Part shown: piece by piece, positions 1 to 10,849 of the stretch
Layout: the number at the start of each line of letters is the position of its first letter
Numbering within the stretch: position 1 is the stretch's first letter
DNA from: Acetobacteraceae bacterium
GTDB lineage: Bacteria; Pseudomonadota; Alphaproteobacteria; Acetobacterales; Acetobacteraceae
Direction of reading: 5' to 3'
DNA: 64,000 bases
Assembly: GCA_004843165.1 (NCBI GenBank)
Contig: CP039459.1
Coordinates: forward strand, 561,501 to 625,500
Notes under the pieces: generated by a model
The model's input: the letters and a program-made list of their open reading frames with translations, nothing else
Told to the model about the DNA's origin: nothing
Databases searched by the model: none
Translations under genes and position numbers: made by a program

Positions 1-323
<323 letters not shown>

Positions 324-439
324 CTATCCTGCTTGCCGGGAAGTTTGGGGAAATGACTAAAACCATCTCCCCATTCTACCTTAAGAGCTTATAAAGCTCG
401 TTTATTATTTATTTAAACGTGTCTCCGAAAGAACCGAAC

Positions 440-3400
440 TCAGTTAGAGCCCTGTTCCAGCTCGACGTTAAGACCAAGTGATTTCAACTCTTTTGTCAAA
501 ACGTTAAAGCTTTCCGGAATACCCGCTTCAAAATCCTCATCCTCACGAACGATGGATTCATAAACTTTTGTTCGTCCAGAAACGTCATCTGATTTAACTG
601 TAAGCATTTCTTGAAGCGTATAGGCTGCGCCGTATGCTTCCAATGCCCAGACTTCCATCTCCCCAAAACGCTGCCCACCGAACTGCGCTTTACCTCCCAG
701 CGGCTGCTGGGTGATGAGAGAGTAAGGCCCAATGGAACGGGAATGGATTTTATCATCGACCAAGTGATGCAGTTTAAGCATGTAAATATAACCAACGGTT
801 GTTTTACGCTCAAATTTCTGCCCTGTACGCCCATCAATCAACTGAGACTGCCCAGAGACATCAACACCCGCTTTTTCCAGCATTTTTTCAATATCTGGAA
901 TAGAAGCTCCGTCAAAGACTGGGGTTGCAATAGGCACACCTTTACGGATGTTTTTCATCAACTCAAAAAGCTGATCATTAGACATCTCTGCAATATCTTC
1001 TTTGAAGACACGATCGCCATAAACATCTTTTAAGGCATCCAGAAGTTCCTGACGACGCTCACCTGTGCGCTGATAATCATCAACAATTTCACCAATATTT
1101 TGGCCAATATTGGCACATGCCCAGCCGAGATGGGTTTCGAGGATCTGCCCGACATTCATACGAGAAGGCACACCCAATGGGTTCAAAACAATATCAACAG
1201 CCTTTCCGTTCTCAAGGAATGGCATATCTTCAATTGGCACAACACGGGAGACCACACCCTTATTTCCATGACGCCCAGCCATTTTGTCACCTGGCTGAAG
1301 CTTACGCTTCACCGCAACAAAAATTTTGACCATTTTCATTACGCCCGGGGAAAGTTCATCACCACGTTGTAGCTTATCAACTTTATCCTCGAAATGGGCA
1401 TTAATCCGTGCAACCGCCGCATCATATTCTTTACAAATTGTCTGAATAGAAGTTGCGGTATCTGCATCGGCTAAAGGAATATCTCTCCAGTTAGAACGTG
1501 GGATTTCTCTCAAGAGTTCTAACGTGACCGTATCCCCTTTTTTAAGGTTTTTAACCGTTTTGGATTTTGTTGCGGCACCGACTTCCTGACCCACAAGACG
1601 TGCTTTTAAACGGTCATGGAAGTTGCGTTCTTGAATGGCACACTCATCGTCACGATCTTTTGCAAAACGTTCGATTTCATTGCGCTCAATGGCCATTGCA
1701 CGTTCATCTTTATCCACACCACGGCGGGAGAAAACACGCACATCAACAACGGTTCCACTTGTGCCTGGTGGAAGCTTCAAAGACGTATCACGGACATCTG
1801 AAGCCTTTTCCCCAAAGATAGCACGTAGGAGCTTTTCTTCCGGTGTCATTGGGCTTTCCCCTTTTGGGGTCACCTTACCAACGAGAATATCACCCGGCTC
1901 GACTTCTGCACCGACATAAACAATACCGGCCTCGTCAAGATTTCTAAGCGCTTCTTCCCCGGCATTTGGAATATCACGTGTGATTTCCTCTTGTCCGAGT
2001 TTTGTATCACGGGCCATGACTTCAAATTCTTCCAAATGAATGGAAGTAAAGACATCATCACGTGCGATACGTTCTGAAATGAGAATAGAATCCTCATAGT
2101 TGTAACCATTCCATGGCATAAAGGCCACAAGAACGTTACGACCTAGCGCAAGCTCACCCTGCTCTGTGGAAGGGCCGTCTGCAATAATATCACCAGCAGC
2201 AACACGTTCACCCACCTTAACCAAAGGACGCTGATTGATACAAGTGGATTGATTAGAACGCATATATTTACGCAAACGGTAAATATCAACGCCCTCAATA
2301 TTGTCCTCGTCATCTGTTGCGCGGATAACCACACGGGCACCATCGACCTGATCGACAACACCGCCACGTTTTGCAACGATCGCCGCACCAGAATCACGGG
2401 CAACAGCCGCTTCCATTCCTGTGCCGACAAGCGGCGCATCAGACTGAACCAATGGCACGGCCTGACGCTGCATGTTGGATCCCATCAATGCACGGTTCGC
2501 ATCATCGTTTTCCAAGAAGGGAATCAAAGCAGCGGCCACAGAAACGAGCTGTTTTGGAGAAACGTCACAAGCTGTCACCTGCTCTGGCGGTACCAAACGG
2601 AAGTCACCAGACTTACGAACAGAAACCAATTCGCTGGTTAAACGACCTGTTTTAGGATCTTGCGCCGCATCTGCCTGCGCAACGGTAAGTTTTTCCTCTT
2701 CCGTTGCGGAGAGATATTTAAAGCCGTCCTGAAGAACACCATCCTGCACCAAGCGATAAGGCGTTTCAATGAAACCATATTTATTCACGCGGGCATAAGT
2801 TGCCAGAGAGTTAATCAATCCAATATTTGGACCTTCTGGCGTTTCAATCGGGCAAATACGACCATAATGGGTTGGATGAACGTCACGGACTTCAAACCCT
2901 GCACGCTCACGTGTCAAACCCCCTGGGCCCAAAGCAGAAAGACGACGTTTATGTGTCACTTCTGAAAGTGGATTGGTTTGATCCATAAACTGACTGAGCT
3001 GTGATGAGCCGAAGAACTCACGAACAGCTGCTGCAGCAGGTTTTGCATTGATTAAGTCGTGCGGCATCGCTGTATCGATTGGAGAAGAACTCATTCTCTC
3101 ACGAATGGCACGCTCCATACGCAACAGACCGATCCGATACTGATTTTCCATCAATTCACCAACGGAACGGACACGACGATTTCCAAGGTTATCAATATCA
3201 TCAACCTGACCACGGCCATCTTTTAAGTCACAAAGAACTTTAATGGTGCGGATAATGTCCTCTTTGCGTAGCGTACGAACTGTATCTGGAACATCCTCTT
3301 CAAGGCGCATGTTCATTTTCACACGACCAACAGGGGAAAGATCGTAGCGCTCAACATCAAAGAAAAGGCCGCTCAGCATGGCTTCTGCCGCTTCACGGGT

Positions 3401-4627
3401 TGGTGGCTCACCCGGACGAATGATGCGATAAATATCAATCAGCGCCTCATCACGTGTACGGTTTTTATCCGCCATCATTGTATCTCTGATCCAAGGACCA
3501 TGAGAAGCATCCACAGCCAAGGTTGGCAATTCTTTAACGTGCGCCTCTTGAATTTCAGCAAGAAGCTCTTCCGTGATTTCCTCACCAGCCTCTGCGTAAA
3601 TCAAACCTGTTTTTTTATTAACAATATCGCGCGCAACCAAACGCCCAATCAGATCGTTCGCTGTTGCACTCACCGTTTTTGTGTTTTCAGCAATTTTCTT
3701 GGTGATACGTGCTGTCAACTTCGCCCCGGCTTCCGCAACAACTTCCCCAGTATCGGCATCTACCAATGGAGAAAGCAATTTCAGACCACGGAAAAATTCA
3801 GAATCAAAAGAACGTGCCCAGCCTTTTCCATGACGGAAGAAAGAAACGGTATCATAAAATTCACGTAGAATTTCATCCTGATCCATTCCCTGGATGTCTA
3901 GAGCATCAACATCTCCGCCCTCTTCTGCCTTTTTATTGCGTGCTTTGATGGAATTTTCACCTTCAAGCGCATAAAGAAGCGTTGTCACGGGCAGCTTACG
4001 CTTACGGTCGATTCGAACATGAAGAATATCTTTTGCATCAAATTCAAAATCGAGCCATGAACCACGGTAAGGAATCACACGTGCTGTATAGAGATACTTA
4101 CCGGAAGAATGTGTTTTACCTTTATCATGATCGAAGAAAACACCTGGGCTACGGTGCATCTGAGAAACAATAACACGCTCTGTTCCGTTAACAATAAAGG
4201 TGCCATTCTCTGTCATTAGGGGCATTTCCCCCATATAAACAGGCTGCTCCTTAAGATCATGAATTGTACGGGCTCCCGTATCTTCATCAATATCCCAAGT
4301 CGTCAAACGCAAAATAACCCGCAAAGGCGCTGAATATGTTAAGCCACGCTGCAGGCATTCCTCAACATCATATTTGGGTGTTTCAAATTCATAACGTTGA
4401 AAGTCCAGACGACCACGTCCGCCAAAATCATGAATTGGAAATACGGAACGAAAAACTTCCTGAAGCCCAGAAGGCGAACGAGAATCAGGATCAACGTCAC
4501 GCTGCAAAAAGCTCTCATAAGAGGCTCTCTGAACATCAATAAGATTCGGCATTGTTACGACTTCAGGGATGCGCCCAAAGCTTTTCCGAATCTTCTTTTT
4601 CGCATTAAATGCTTTCTCTTTTACCAT
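440..4627 (-). CDS. rpoB: RNA polymerase subunit beta
   Basis: The 1395-residue beta subunit of DNA-dependent RNA polymerase, full length for alphaproteobacteria. The rifampicin-binding cluster is easy to read near residue 545 (SQLSQFMDQ, then [14 protein letters not shown]). It keeps the residues equivalent to E. coli D516, H526 and S531, so no classical resistance substitution is present; position 518 is Thr rather than Asn. The [12 protein letters not shown] catalytic block and the C-terminal [18 protein letters not shown] block are also present. The ATG at 4627 is preceded by AGGAG with 7 nt spacing. The gene sits between rplL and rpoC, as in most bacteria. Confidence 0.98.
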   Translation of the reverse strand: MVKEKAFNAKKKIRKSFGRIPEVVTMPNLIDVQRASYESFLQRDVDPDSRSPSGLQEVFRSVFPIHDFGGRGRLDFQRYEFETPKYDVEECLQRGLTYSAPLRVILRLTTWDIDEDTGARTIHDLKEQPVYMGEMPLMTENGTFIVNGTERVIVSQMHRSPGVFFDHDKGKTHSSGKYLYTARVIPYRGSWLDFEFDAKDILHVRIDRKRKLPVTTLLYALEGENSIKARNKKAEEGGDVDALDIQGMDQDEILREFYDTVSFFRHGKGWARSFDSEFFRGLKLLSPLVDADTGEVVAEAGAKLTARITKKIAENTKTVSATANDLIGRLVARDIVNKKTGLIYAEAGEEITEELLAEIQEAHVKELPTLAVDASHGPWIRDTMMADKNRTRDEALIDIYRIIRPGEPPTREAAEAMLSGLFFDVERYDLSPVGRVKMNMRLEEDVPDTVRTLRKEDIIRTIKVLCDLKDGRGQVDDIDNLGNRRVRSVGELMENQYRIGLLRMERAIRERMSSSPIDTAMPHDLINAKPAAAAVREFFGSSQLSQFMDQTNPLSEVTHKRRLSALGPGGLTRERAGFEVRDVHPTHYGRICPIETPEGPNIGLINSLATYARVNKYGFIETPYRLVQDGVLQDGFKYLSATEEEKLTVAQADAAQDPKTGRLTSELVSVRKSGDFRLVPPEQVTACDVSPKQLVSVAAALIPFLENDDANRALMGSNMQRQAVPLVQSDAPLVGTGMEAAVARDSGAAIVAKRGGVVDQVDGARVVIRATDDEDNIEGVDIYRLRKYMRSNQSTCINQRPLVKVGERVAAGDIIADGPSTEQGELALGRNVLVAFMPWNGYNYEDSILISERIARDDVFTSIHLEEFEVMARDTKLGQEEITRDIPNAGEEALRNLDEAGIVYVGAEVEPGDILVGKVTPKGESPMTPEEKLLRAIFGEKASDVRDTSLKLPPGTSGTVVDVRVFSRRGVDKDERAMAIERNEIERFAKDRDDECAIQERNFHDRLKARLVGQEVGAATKSKTVKNLKKGDTVTLELLREIPRSNWRDIPLADADTATSIQTICKEYDAAVARINAHFEDKVDKLQRGDELSPGVMKMVKIFVAVKRKLQPGDKMAGRHGNKGVVSRVVPIEDMPFLENGKAVDIVLNPLGVPSRMNVGQILETHLGWACANIGQNIGEIVDDYQRTGERRQELLDALKDVYGDRVFKEDIAEMSNDQLFELMKNIRKGVPIATPVFDGASIPDIEKMLEKAGVDVSGQSQLIDGRTGQKFERKTTVGYIYMLKLHHLVDDKIHSRSIGPYSLITQQPLGGKAQFGGQRFGEMEVWALEAYGAAYTLQEMLTVKSDDVSGRTKVYESIVREDEDFEAGIPESFNVLTKELKSLGLNVELEQGSN

Positions 4628-4810
4628 TTAGTAACTCCTGCCCGCCGTCTTAAACACCAGAGAATTTTGGAACAAAAAAAGTTTCATCCCTATGCTTTAC
4701 GCTTTACTGTCGCCACTTGGCGCAATTTTTACTTCTATAAATATCTTTAACTTAGCACATATATATGCACTGCCCCACGCCCGTATTATTATAACTTCTC
4801 ACAAACGGCA

Positions 4811-4840
4811 AGGAAGGGCGATGTAAACATCTCCCTTCCT
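4811..4840 (-). promoter_or_regulatory. hairpin in the rplL-rpoB gap, possible attenuator or processing site
   Basis: Bases 4811-4818 (AGGAAGGG) pair perfectly with 4833-4840 (CCCTTCCT). After one mismatch the stem continues as GATG/CATC around a 4-nt loop. No clean U-tract follows in the direction of transcription. This resembles the partial attenuator or RNase III site known between rplL and rpoB in enterobacteria, where ribosomal protein and polymerase output are uncoupled. The structure is seen; the role is inferred. Confidence 0.45.
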
Positions 4841-4899
4841 CAACCAGCCCAATAAGGGAAAAATCCCCTTTATACGGACTTGCCAGTAAAGTTAAATAA

Positions 4900-5271
4900 T
4901 TATTTAACTTCGACTGTTGCGCCAGCTTCTTCAAGAGCTTTTTTGATCTTGTCAGCTTCGTCTTTGGAAACACCTTCTTTAAGTGTTTTTGGTGCGCCTT
5001 CAACCAAGTCTTTAGCTTCTTTCAAGCCAAGCCCTGTGATACCACGGACTTCTTTAATGACGTTGATCTTTTTTGCGCCAGCATTTGCCAAGATGACATC
5101 AAATTCTGTCTTTTCTTCAGCAGCGGCACCAGCAGCAGCAGGAGCAGCGGCAGCAGCGACAGGCGCAGCAGCAGAAACACCCCATTTTTCTTCCAAAAGT
5201 TTGGAAAGCTCAGCAGCTTCTAGAACTGTAAGAGCAGATAGTTCGTCAACAATTTTAGCTAAATCAGCCAT
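4900..5271 (-). CDS. rplL: 50S ribosomal protein L7/L12
   Basis: The 123-residue stalk protein of the large ribosomal subunit, which recruits translation GTPases. The N-terminal dimerisation helices (residues about 1-33) are followed by an Ala/Pro-rich hinge (about 34-51). The C-terminal domain carries the conserved [20 protein letters not shown] and LVEGAP segments that contact elongation factors. The start has AAGGA with 7 nt spacing. It lies 100 nt after rplJ, and the two form the L10-L12 stalk unit. Confidence 0.98.
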   Translation of the reverse strand: MADLAKIVDELSALTVLEAAELSKLLEEKWGVSAAAPVAAAAAPAAAGAAAEEKTEFDVILANAGAKKINVIKEVRGITGLGLKEAKDLVEGAPKTLKEGVSKDEADKIKKALEEAGATVEVK

Positions 5272-5371
5272 TTTTTAATCCTTATTCGTCACTTAAAAAT
5301 ATATTCACAAAAATTTTTGTAAATTGTCAGATGCTTTATCCCCATTGCCTTAAATTTTAAGGCTTTGAAGA

Positions 5372-5887
5372 TTAAGCTTCTTCCCCTTCAGGTTTCATTG
5401 CTGCAAGACGTGCAATCTGGCTAGCAGGCGCTTGCGCCAATCTAGCAATTTTAGACGGCACACTCACAACCAAGCCAGCAAGTTTGGCACGAAGCTCTTC
5501 AAGAGATGGCAATTCAGACAAGGCCTTAATTGCGTTCTCATCAAGAACTTGGTTTCCAAGAGCACCACCAACAACAACGAGCTTTTTGTTCGTTTTTGCA
5601 AAATCGGTAAGCGCTTTTGCAACGGCCACAGGCTCATCTGCCCATGAAATTGCTGTTGGACCTTGGAAAAGGTCAGCAAGATTTTCGTATGATGTATTCG
5701 GTAAAGCCCGTGTCACCAAACGATTTTTCGCAACCTTATATGACGCACCAGCAGAGCGAATTCTTTGACGAAGTTCACTCGTCTCGTCGGCATTTAGACC
5801 CTCATTTCGGGAGACAATCACAATATTTGCGGTCTCAAATACTTTAGCCAGCGATGTGACTAAAGCTTCTTTCTCATTGCGGTTCAA
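5372..5887 (-). CDS. rplJ: 50S ribosomal protein L10 (TTG start)
   Basis: L10 anchors the L7/L12 stalk to 23S rRNA. The longest reading frame begins at a GTG (5893) that overlaps the Shine-Dalgarno itself. The TTG at 5887-5885 lies 5 nt after a near-perfect SD (AAAGGAGGTG) and gives the expected alphaproteobacterial N-terminus (MNRNEKEALV, compare MDRxEK), so I place the start there, for 171 residues. The body has the family's SAGASYKVAKNRLVTRA segment and a Leu/Ala-rich C-terminal helix for L12 binding. A TTG start is unusual for a highly expressed ribosomal gene. Confidence 0.95.
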   Translation of the reverse strand: MNRNEKEALVTSLAKVFETANIVIVSRNEGLNADETSELRQRIRSAGASYKVAKNRLVTRALPNTSYENLADLFQGPTAISWADEPVAVAKALTDFAKTNKKLVVVGGALGNQVLDENAIKALSELPSLEELRAKLAGLVVSVPSKIARLAQAPASQIARLAAMKPEGEEA

Positions 5888-6178
5888 ACGCACCTCCTTT
5901 AGACGCTCTTATGCGTCCAGCCAGTTTTGTCAGCTTCACCTTGAAATTAAGATTAAGCCAACCTGCCACTTTGGCTGAAGAGAAGATTTGTCACAAAACG
6001 CCAAAAGATTATTCTTTGGACGAACGTAAACTTAAAAACTTCCTCTTCCACCTCACACCCGCCTCTTTATCCAGGTGAATAAAGATATTTAGAACCCTTA
6101 AAAAGTCCAGCGTGCGCTCTCAGGCAGAAAGAAGGGAGAACACCCCCCTCTTATTCCGTTAAAACAATCCAGAATGGA
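5888..6178 (-). promoter_or_regulatory. rplJ leader with stem-loops (possible L10 autoregulatory leader)
   Basis: This 291-nt gap between rplA and rplJ has no ORF. It can fold into at least two local hairpins in the transcript sense: AGCCAA/TTGGCT (5956-5961 with 5971-5976) and GACGC/GCGTC (5902-5906 with 5913-5917). The second lies directly upstream of the rplJ SD. In many bacteria L10, with L12, binds the leader of its own mRNA and represses translation. Position and structure fit that, but no Rfam comparison was possible. Confidence 0.45.
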
Positions 6179-6874
6179 TTATTGCGTAATTCCAGACATA
6201 TCTACAGCAATTCCTGGCCCCATTGTTGAGGAGACAGAAAGGGCTTTCATATAGACACCTTTTGCACCTGATGGCTTATCCTTTTGGACAGCATCAAGAA
6301 GTGCACGAATATTTTCTTCAAGCTTTTTCTCATCGAAAGAAGCTTTACCAACACCTGCATGCACAATACCGCTTTTTTCAGCACGATATTCAACCTGACC
6401 AGCTTTAGCGCTTTCAACAGCTTCTTTAACATTCATGGTAACGGTTCCAAGACGTGGGTTTGGCATCAAACCACGAGGCCCAAGAATCTTACCCAAACGC
6501 CCAACAAGCGCCATCATATCCGGCGTTGCGATGCAGCGATCGAAGTCAATCTTACCAGATTGGATTTCAGCAACCAAATCTTCAGCGCCGACAATATCTG
6601 CACCAGCGGCCTTAGCTTCTTCAGCTTTTGGACCACGTGCGAGAACGGCAACACGCAAATTTTTACCGGTACCATGTGGCAAAGAGACCATGCCACGAAC
6701 CATTTGATCCGCATGGCGTGGGTCAATACCGAGACGCAAAGCAACTTCAATTGTTTCATCAAACTTAGAGGTTGCAAATTCACGAATAAGCTTAACGGCT
6801 TCTTCCAATGGATAAGCGCGTGCAATATCAAGCTTTTCTGCGATTGCTTTTTGTTTTTTGCTTTTAATCGCCAT
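6179..6874 (-). CDS. rplA: 50S ribosomal protein L1
   Basis: The 231-residue L1 protein of the mobile L1 stalk, which helps release deacylated tRNA. Recognisable blocks are the N-terminal YPLEEAVKL region, the [15 protein letters not shown] segment and the signature [22 protein letters not shown]. The ATG at 6874 lies 3 nt after the rplK stop codon, so the two are translationally close. A short hairpin (6166-6171 with 6175-6180) overlaps the stop codon region. In other bacteria L1 represses its own operon. Confidence 0.98.
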   Translation of the reverse strand: MAIKSKKQKAIAEKLDIARAYPLEEAVKLIREFATSKFDETIEVALRLGIDPRHADQMVRGMVSLPHGTGKNLRVAVLARGPKAEEAKAAGADIVGAEDLVAEIQSGKIDFDRCIATPDMMALVGRLGKILGPRGLMPNPRLGTVTMNVKEAVESAKAGQVEYRAEKSGIVHAGVGKASFDEKKLEENIRALLDAVQKDKPSGAKGVYMKALSVSSTMGPGIAVDMSGITQ

Positions 6875-6877
6875 GAA

Positions 6878-7312
6878 TTAAGCTCCCGTCACTTTAATGC
6901 CCATGGAACGGGCGGAACCAATCAGCATACGCACGGCTGCTTCGACATCATGTGAATTCAAGTCTTTTGCCTTGATTTCAGCAATCTCACGAAGCTGATC
7001 GACCGTAACAGATCCGACTTCAGCAGCACGACCAACGGTTTGAGAACCTTTTGTAATTTTTGCTGCTTTGAGCAAGAAATATGTGTTTGGCGGTGTTTTT
7101 GTAATAAAGCTGAATGTGCGATCTGCATATGCAGTAATCACGACAGGAATTGGCATCCCTGCTTCCATACCCTGCGTTGCCGCATTGAATTCTTTACAGA
7201 ATTGCATAATGTTAAGGCCACGCTGACCAAGCGCAGGACCGACTGGTGGTGAAGGGTTCGCCTTACCAGCCGGAATTTGTAGTTTAATGTAGCCAACAAT
7301 TTTTTTGGCCAT
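6878..7312 (-). CDS. rplK: 50S ribosomal protein L11
   Basis: L11 (144 residues) binds the GTPase-associated region of 23S rRNA. A TTG six codons upstream opens a longer frame, but the ATG at 7312 gives the canonical [20 protein letters not shown] start and is preferred. [22 protein letters not shown] and the C-terminal [10 protein letters not shown] block are diagnostic. It is the first gene of this ribosomal cluster here. The usual upstream neighbours secE-nusG are missing, so it must have its own promoter in 7313-7703. Confidence 0.97.
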   Translation of the reverse strand: MAKKIVGYIKLQIPAGKANPSPPVGPALGQRGLNIMQFCKEFNAATQGMEAGMPIPVVITAYADRTFSFITKTPPNTYFLLKAAKITKGSQTVGRAAEVGSVTVDQLREIAEIKAKDLNSHDVEAAVRMLIGSARSMGIKVTGA

Positions 7313-7703
7313 AATCCGGAAACCTTTCAAATAATGAAAAATAATGATTCCGAACCGCGGTCAAACAGGAGTCGCACAAAAGGCCCCCCTTCCGCGTTCG
7401 ATAATTATTCTTATTAAGAGACCTGTCATTAACTGAAATAGAAAAAAATGACAACCCTGAAGATGTGTTTTAACTCATTATTAAAAAACACGGAACACGC
7501 CAAAAGAAATACAGCATTTCACTTGGAAAAAGGTGTGACTGTTTTATGACAGCCTAAACAAGACCTTTAAGAGAAGAGTTGAAAAAAAGCGACAAATCTC
7601 TAAGTAAATATTTTCTTAAAGTTCATTTATCGAATTTTTTTTTGGAAATTCAAGTGAATTGACCTACTTTACACAGAACTAAACTTTAAACTGAGTATAT
7701 TTT
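7313..7703. other. divergent intergenic region between rplK and minC
   Basis: A 391-nt non-coding gap that should hold the promoter of the rplK operon (minus) and of minC (plus). On the plus strand a TTGACC at 7659-7664 is a fair -35 box, but no convincing -10 follows at 16-18 nt. On the minus strand a TTGTCA lies near 7452-7457, with an AT-rich stretch downstream. No ORF, tRNA or terminator was recognised. The promoter assignments are weak. Confidence 0.4.
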
Positions 7704-8438
7704 ATGACCGCTGAAAATCTGCCACATATTCGAGCCGGGCATCGCTCTTTTTTAGCCTTAGTCCTTATGCCGGAAAATCCTATTGATTTGTGGCTCTCCG
7801 CCTTAGAGCGGGAAATCGAGACAGCGCCTCACCTTTTTCGAGGACGTGCGGTTATTTTAGACCTTTCCGAAGTTAAGGAAAATACGCCTCAACTAACAGC
7901 TCTTCCCCAACGTTTGAGGGACATGGGACTCTTTATCACAGGTGTCGAAGGTCAAGCGGCCTATTGGCCGAGCTTAAAAGAATGGAATATTCCAATTGCC
8001 CCCAACAATGGCGGTCAACTTATTCCCCTTCAAAGTGAACTTGCCGAAGAAGCACAGCAACAGCCAAAAAAAACAGCGCTCATTATTGAAGAGACCATTC
8101 GTTCCGGACAGCTTTTCCAGCATGCTGAGGGGGATGTCATTATTATGGGAAATGTTTCTTGGGGTGCTGAAATTATTGCCGGAGGCTCTATTATTGTTTA
8201 TGGGGCGCTTCGTGGTCGTGCGATTGCAGGGCTTGAGGGCGCCTCTGACGCACGTGTGATTGCACAGCAATTTGAAGCTGAGCTCATTGCTATTGATGGT
8301 TACTATTCCGTTCTTGAAAATTTTCCAGCCGATCTTATTGGAAAACCAGCACAAGCAAAACTGATCAATAAACGTGTTGAACTTTTAGGCATTCCATCAT
8401 CAAAAACAGTAACAAGCACAAAAAGCACTAAGAAATAG
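7704..8438 (+). CDS. minC: septum site-determining protein MinC
   Basis: MinC (244 residues) inhibits FtsZ polymerisation away from midcell. Residues about 8-110 form the variable N-terminal FtsZ-antagonist domain. Residues about 120-225 form the beta-helical C-terminal domain, with the signatures SGQ..., EGDVIIMGNVSWGAEIIAGGSI and YGALRGRAIAG, that dimerises and binds MinD. The C-terminus has a Ser/Thr/Lys-rich tail. No clear SD precedes the ATG. It is followed by minD (246 nt away) and minE, the standard Min set. Confidence 0.93.
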   Translation: MTAENLPHIRAGHRSFLALVLMPENPIDLWLSALEREIETAPHLFRGRAVILDLSEVKENTPQLTALPQRLRDMGLFITGVEGQAAYWPSLKEWNIPIAPNNGGQLIPLQSELAEEAQQQPKKTALIIEETIRSGQLFQHAEGDVIIMGNVSWGAEIIAGGSIIVYGALRGRAIAGLEGASDARVIAQQFEAELIAIDGYYSVLENFPADLIGKPAQAKLINKRVELLGIPSSKTVTSTKSTKK

Positions 8439-8684
8439 CCTGTAAAAGTTAATGAAACTGCAATGGAAGCTAAAACCAAAAGAAGTAGAAGCCAAATAAA
8501 CGCAATCTGTTGCTTAAATAGCACAAGCTTGTTTAGTTTCTAGATTTCTTTACTTTTTCTTGCTTCTTTATGTAGAACGCATAGTATAAACTTTCAGGAC
8601 CTTAATAGATTTTCTATTTAACGTTCTCAGAATCTTTTGTCTAAAATATTCTGACATTTTCTTTTAAAGGAGTCAGCCGGGTCT

Positions 8685-9491
8685 ATGGTTGAAGTCATTG
8701 TTATTACCTCTGGAAAAGGCGGGGTTGGAAAGACAACCTCAACGGCAGCTCTTGGTGCTGCACTAGCCAAAACCGGAAAAAACGTAGTGGTGGTAGATTT
8801 CGACGTCGGCCTCCGAAACTTAGACTTGGTCATGGGTGTAGAGCGTCGGGTTGTTTTTGACCTCATCAATGTCATTCAAGGGGATGCAAAACTTTCTCAG
8901 GCCCTCATCCGCTATCCGAAATGCGAAACGCTTTCCATTCTTCCTGCCTCCCAGACAAAAGATAAGGATAACCTTACCCTTGATGGGATTGCTAAAGTTA
9001 TCGAAGAGCTTTCCAAAAGTTTTGACTATATTCTCTGTGACAGCCCAGCAGGTATCGAAAATGGTGCGCAGCATGCCATGTATTTTGCAGACAAAGCTGT
9101 GATTGTCACCAATCCAGAAGTGAGCTCAATTCGTGACTCTGACCGCATTATCGGTCTTTTAGACAGCAAAACAAAGAAAGTTGCCGACGGCGGACGTGTT
9201 CAAAAATATTTATTGGTCACACGTTTTGATCCCGTTCGTGCCGCACGTGAGGAAATGCTCAAAGTCGAAGAAGTCGAAGAGTTCCTTTCCATTCCATTGA
9301 TTGGCGTCATTCCTGAAAGCAAGTTCATTCTTGAATCTTCGAATAAGGGTGAACCTGTTACAATTTATGCCCCTAATAGCCCTCCCGGTCAGGCCTATCA
9401 AGACGCTGGACGACGTTTACAGGGCGAAGATCTTGAGCTTGTTGTCCCATCTGGGAAACGGGGCGTCCTTGGTTTTTTATTCGGGCGCTAA
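8685..9491 (+). CDS. minD: septum site-determining ATPase MinD
   Basis: MinD (268 residues) is a ParA/MinD-family ATPase that oscillates on the membrane and recruits MinC. The deviant Walker A motif GKGGVGKTT lies at residues about 8-16, with VVVDFDVGLRNLDL and CDSPAGIE as switch and Walker B segments. The C-terminal amphipathic helix (KRGVLGFLFGR) is the membrane-targeting sequence. The ATG at 8685 has an AAAGGAG SD about 12 nt upstream. The 246-nt gap from minC leaves room for a separate promoter. minE follows after 21 nt. Confidence 0.96.
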   Translation: MVEVIVITSGKGGVGKTTSTAALGAALAKTGKNVVVVDFDVGLRNLDLVMGVERRVVFDLINVIQGDAKLSQALIRYPKCETLSILPASQTKDKDNLTLDGIAKVIEELSKSFDYILCDSPAGIENGAQHAMYFADKAVIVTNPEVSSIRDSDRIIGLLDSKTKKVADGGRVQKYLLVTRFDPVRAAREEMLKVEEVEEFLSIPLIGVIPESKFILESSNKGEPVTIYAPNSPPGQAYQDAGRRLQGEDLELVVPSGKRGVLGFLFGR

Positions 9492-9512
9492 TGCTATAAA
9501 GAGGGGTGAACA

Positions 9513-9785
9513 ATGATATTTGATCGCATTTTCGGGGCGAAAAAGCCAAAACCTATTTCAACCAGCTCAGTTGCAAAAGAACGGCTTCAAATTCTCTTAA
9601 CGCATGAGCGTGGAAGCTGTGGGCTTGACCCAGAACTTCTGCTGGCTCTACGAGAGGATATTGTTACGGTTGTTGAAAAATACTTCCCTATTGATCGTAA
9701 AAGCCTCAATATTGACCTTAAACAACGGGAAGATCAATCTGGTGTCGAAATTGATATCGGATTTCCAAAAGGTCTAAAGCGCTAA
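9513..9785 (+). CDS. minE: cell division topological specificity factor MinE
   Basis: MinE (90 residues) stimulates MinD ATPase and sets the pole-to-pole oscillation. The N-terminal MIFDRIFG is the membrane-binding amphipathic segment. It is followed by the anti-MinCD region (SVAKERLQILLTHER) and a beta-rich dimerisation domain ending in EIDIGFPKGLKR. A GAGGGG SD lies upstream of the ATG. A small inverted repeat (AGAGAGA/TCTCTCT, 9785-9803) sits between minE and the convergent holA and might act as a weak bidirectional stop. Confidence 0.95.
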   Translation: MIFDRIFGAKKPKPISTSSVAKERLQILLTHERGSCGLDPELLLALREDIVTVVEKYFPIDRKSLNIDLKQREDQSGVEIDIGFPKGLKR

Positions 9786-9801
9786 GAGAGATACCTTCTC
9801 T

Positions 9802-10809
9802 CTAACGTTGTTTTCTTGAAAGCCAAGCAAGATGACGCCATGCAAGAAGTTCTGCAGGCGGGCCATTTTGCTTACATGCTTGCTCCAGTTGCAGGGTAAT
9901 CTTTCCCGCTTTTTGAAGCGCAGACAAAGACCAGCGCTTCACAGAGGCCGTAAATTTATCCCGATCACGCCAAAAAATGGGCGGACGCAGTGTAGCAACA
10001 GCTTGGGCAGGACTTGTTCCAGCCTCAACACTTATCCTCGCCTTTTCCAATCGACGTATTTGATAAAAAACCCCTCTTGCATAAGCGATTGGATGCTGTC
10101 CCTCGGTAAGCGCCCTTCGAAAAGCAGCATCGGCTTTGGGATAATGTCCTGCAAAAGCCCATTGTATGGCTTCCCCCATATCTGCGGAAGCCGTATCACC
10201 TGTAATCTCTTGTAAATCCTCTTTGTCCAAAGGCACATTTGGCGTCGCATAAAGACAGAATTTTTCAATTTCTGATCTTAAGAGCGCCCGATCTCCTTCC
10301 ATATGGGTGGAAAGCCAAATCTCCGCATCTTGCGTTAGGGTAATGTTCTCACGTGCAAGTTCTCGTCTAATCCAGTCTGAAATCTCTTGTCCTGTCGGCG
10401 GGTAGCAACCTATCGCAGCAATTTTAGGCGCTTTTTCAGCATATTTACGTAGGCGGGATTTTGAGGTTAGATTGCCTCCCTCCATTAAAATCAGAGGGAT
10501 ATCCCTATCCGAAGCGTTGACCGCTTCCAAGGCTGTTTTTAGCGGCGCTAGCGCCGCATCTGTGACATCTCTTAGAACAATGACACGCCGACCACCAAAA
10601 AAAGAAATTGCACCATATTCCTCGGCAAAGCGCTCTATTTCATCTCCCCCGATTGTGACCAATCGAAAAGAATCTTTCTCGCTTACTTTTAGCGCAAGTT
10701 CTCTTGTCCTCTCTGCAATCAGGCCCAAATCATCGCCATAAAAAAGCATGGCATGATAATTCTGAGGTGTCGCGAGAACAGTATGCGTCTCTTTAACAGA
10801 AATTTTCAT
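9802..10809 (-). CDS. holA: DNA polymerase III subunit delta
   Basis: HolA (335 residues) is the delta wrench of the clamp loader that opens the beta clamp. The N-terminal region contains YHAMLFYGDDLGLIAERTREL and the following RRVIVLRDVTDA segment typical of delta. The middle and C-terminal helical domains include GEAIQWAFAG and the GPPAELLAWRHL end. It is the last gene of the DUF3576-leuS-lptE-holA run, 40 nt after lptE, a gene order common in Rhodospirillales. The start is ATG. Confidence 0.92.
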   Translation of the reverse strand: MKISVKETHTVLATPQNYHAMLFYGDDLGLIAERTRELALKVSEKDSFRLVTIGGDEIERFAEEYGAISFFGGRRVIVLRDVTDAALAPLKTALEAVNASDRDIPLILMEGGNLTSKSRLRKYAEKAPKIAAIGCYPPTGQEISDWIRRELARENITLTQDAEIWLSTHMEGDRALLRSEIEKFCLYATPNVPLDKEDLQEITGDTASADMGEAIQWAFAGHYPKADAAFRRALTEGQHPIAYARGVFYQIRRLEKARISVEAGTSPAQAVATLRPPIFWRDRDKFTASVKRWSLSALQKAGKITLQLEQACKQNGPPAELLAWRHLAWLSRKQR

Positions 10810-10849
10810 TTTCCCACCCTGCCTTTTTTAACGCTTCAAAAGAGAATAG

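Noticed and set aside
4752-5003. 83-codon minus-strand frame between rplL and rpoB
   Set aside because: Out-of-frame overlap with rplL and the intergenic hairpin; no SD.
8303-8524. Hydrophobic 73-codon minus-strand frame over the minC end
   Set aside because: Mostly antisense to minC; no SD and no independent support.
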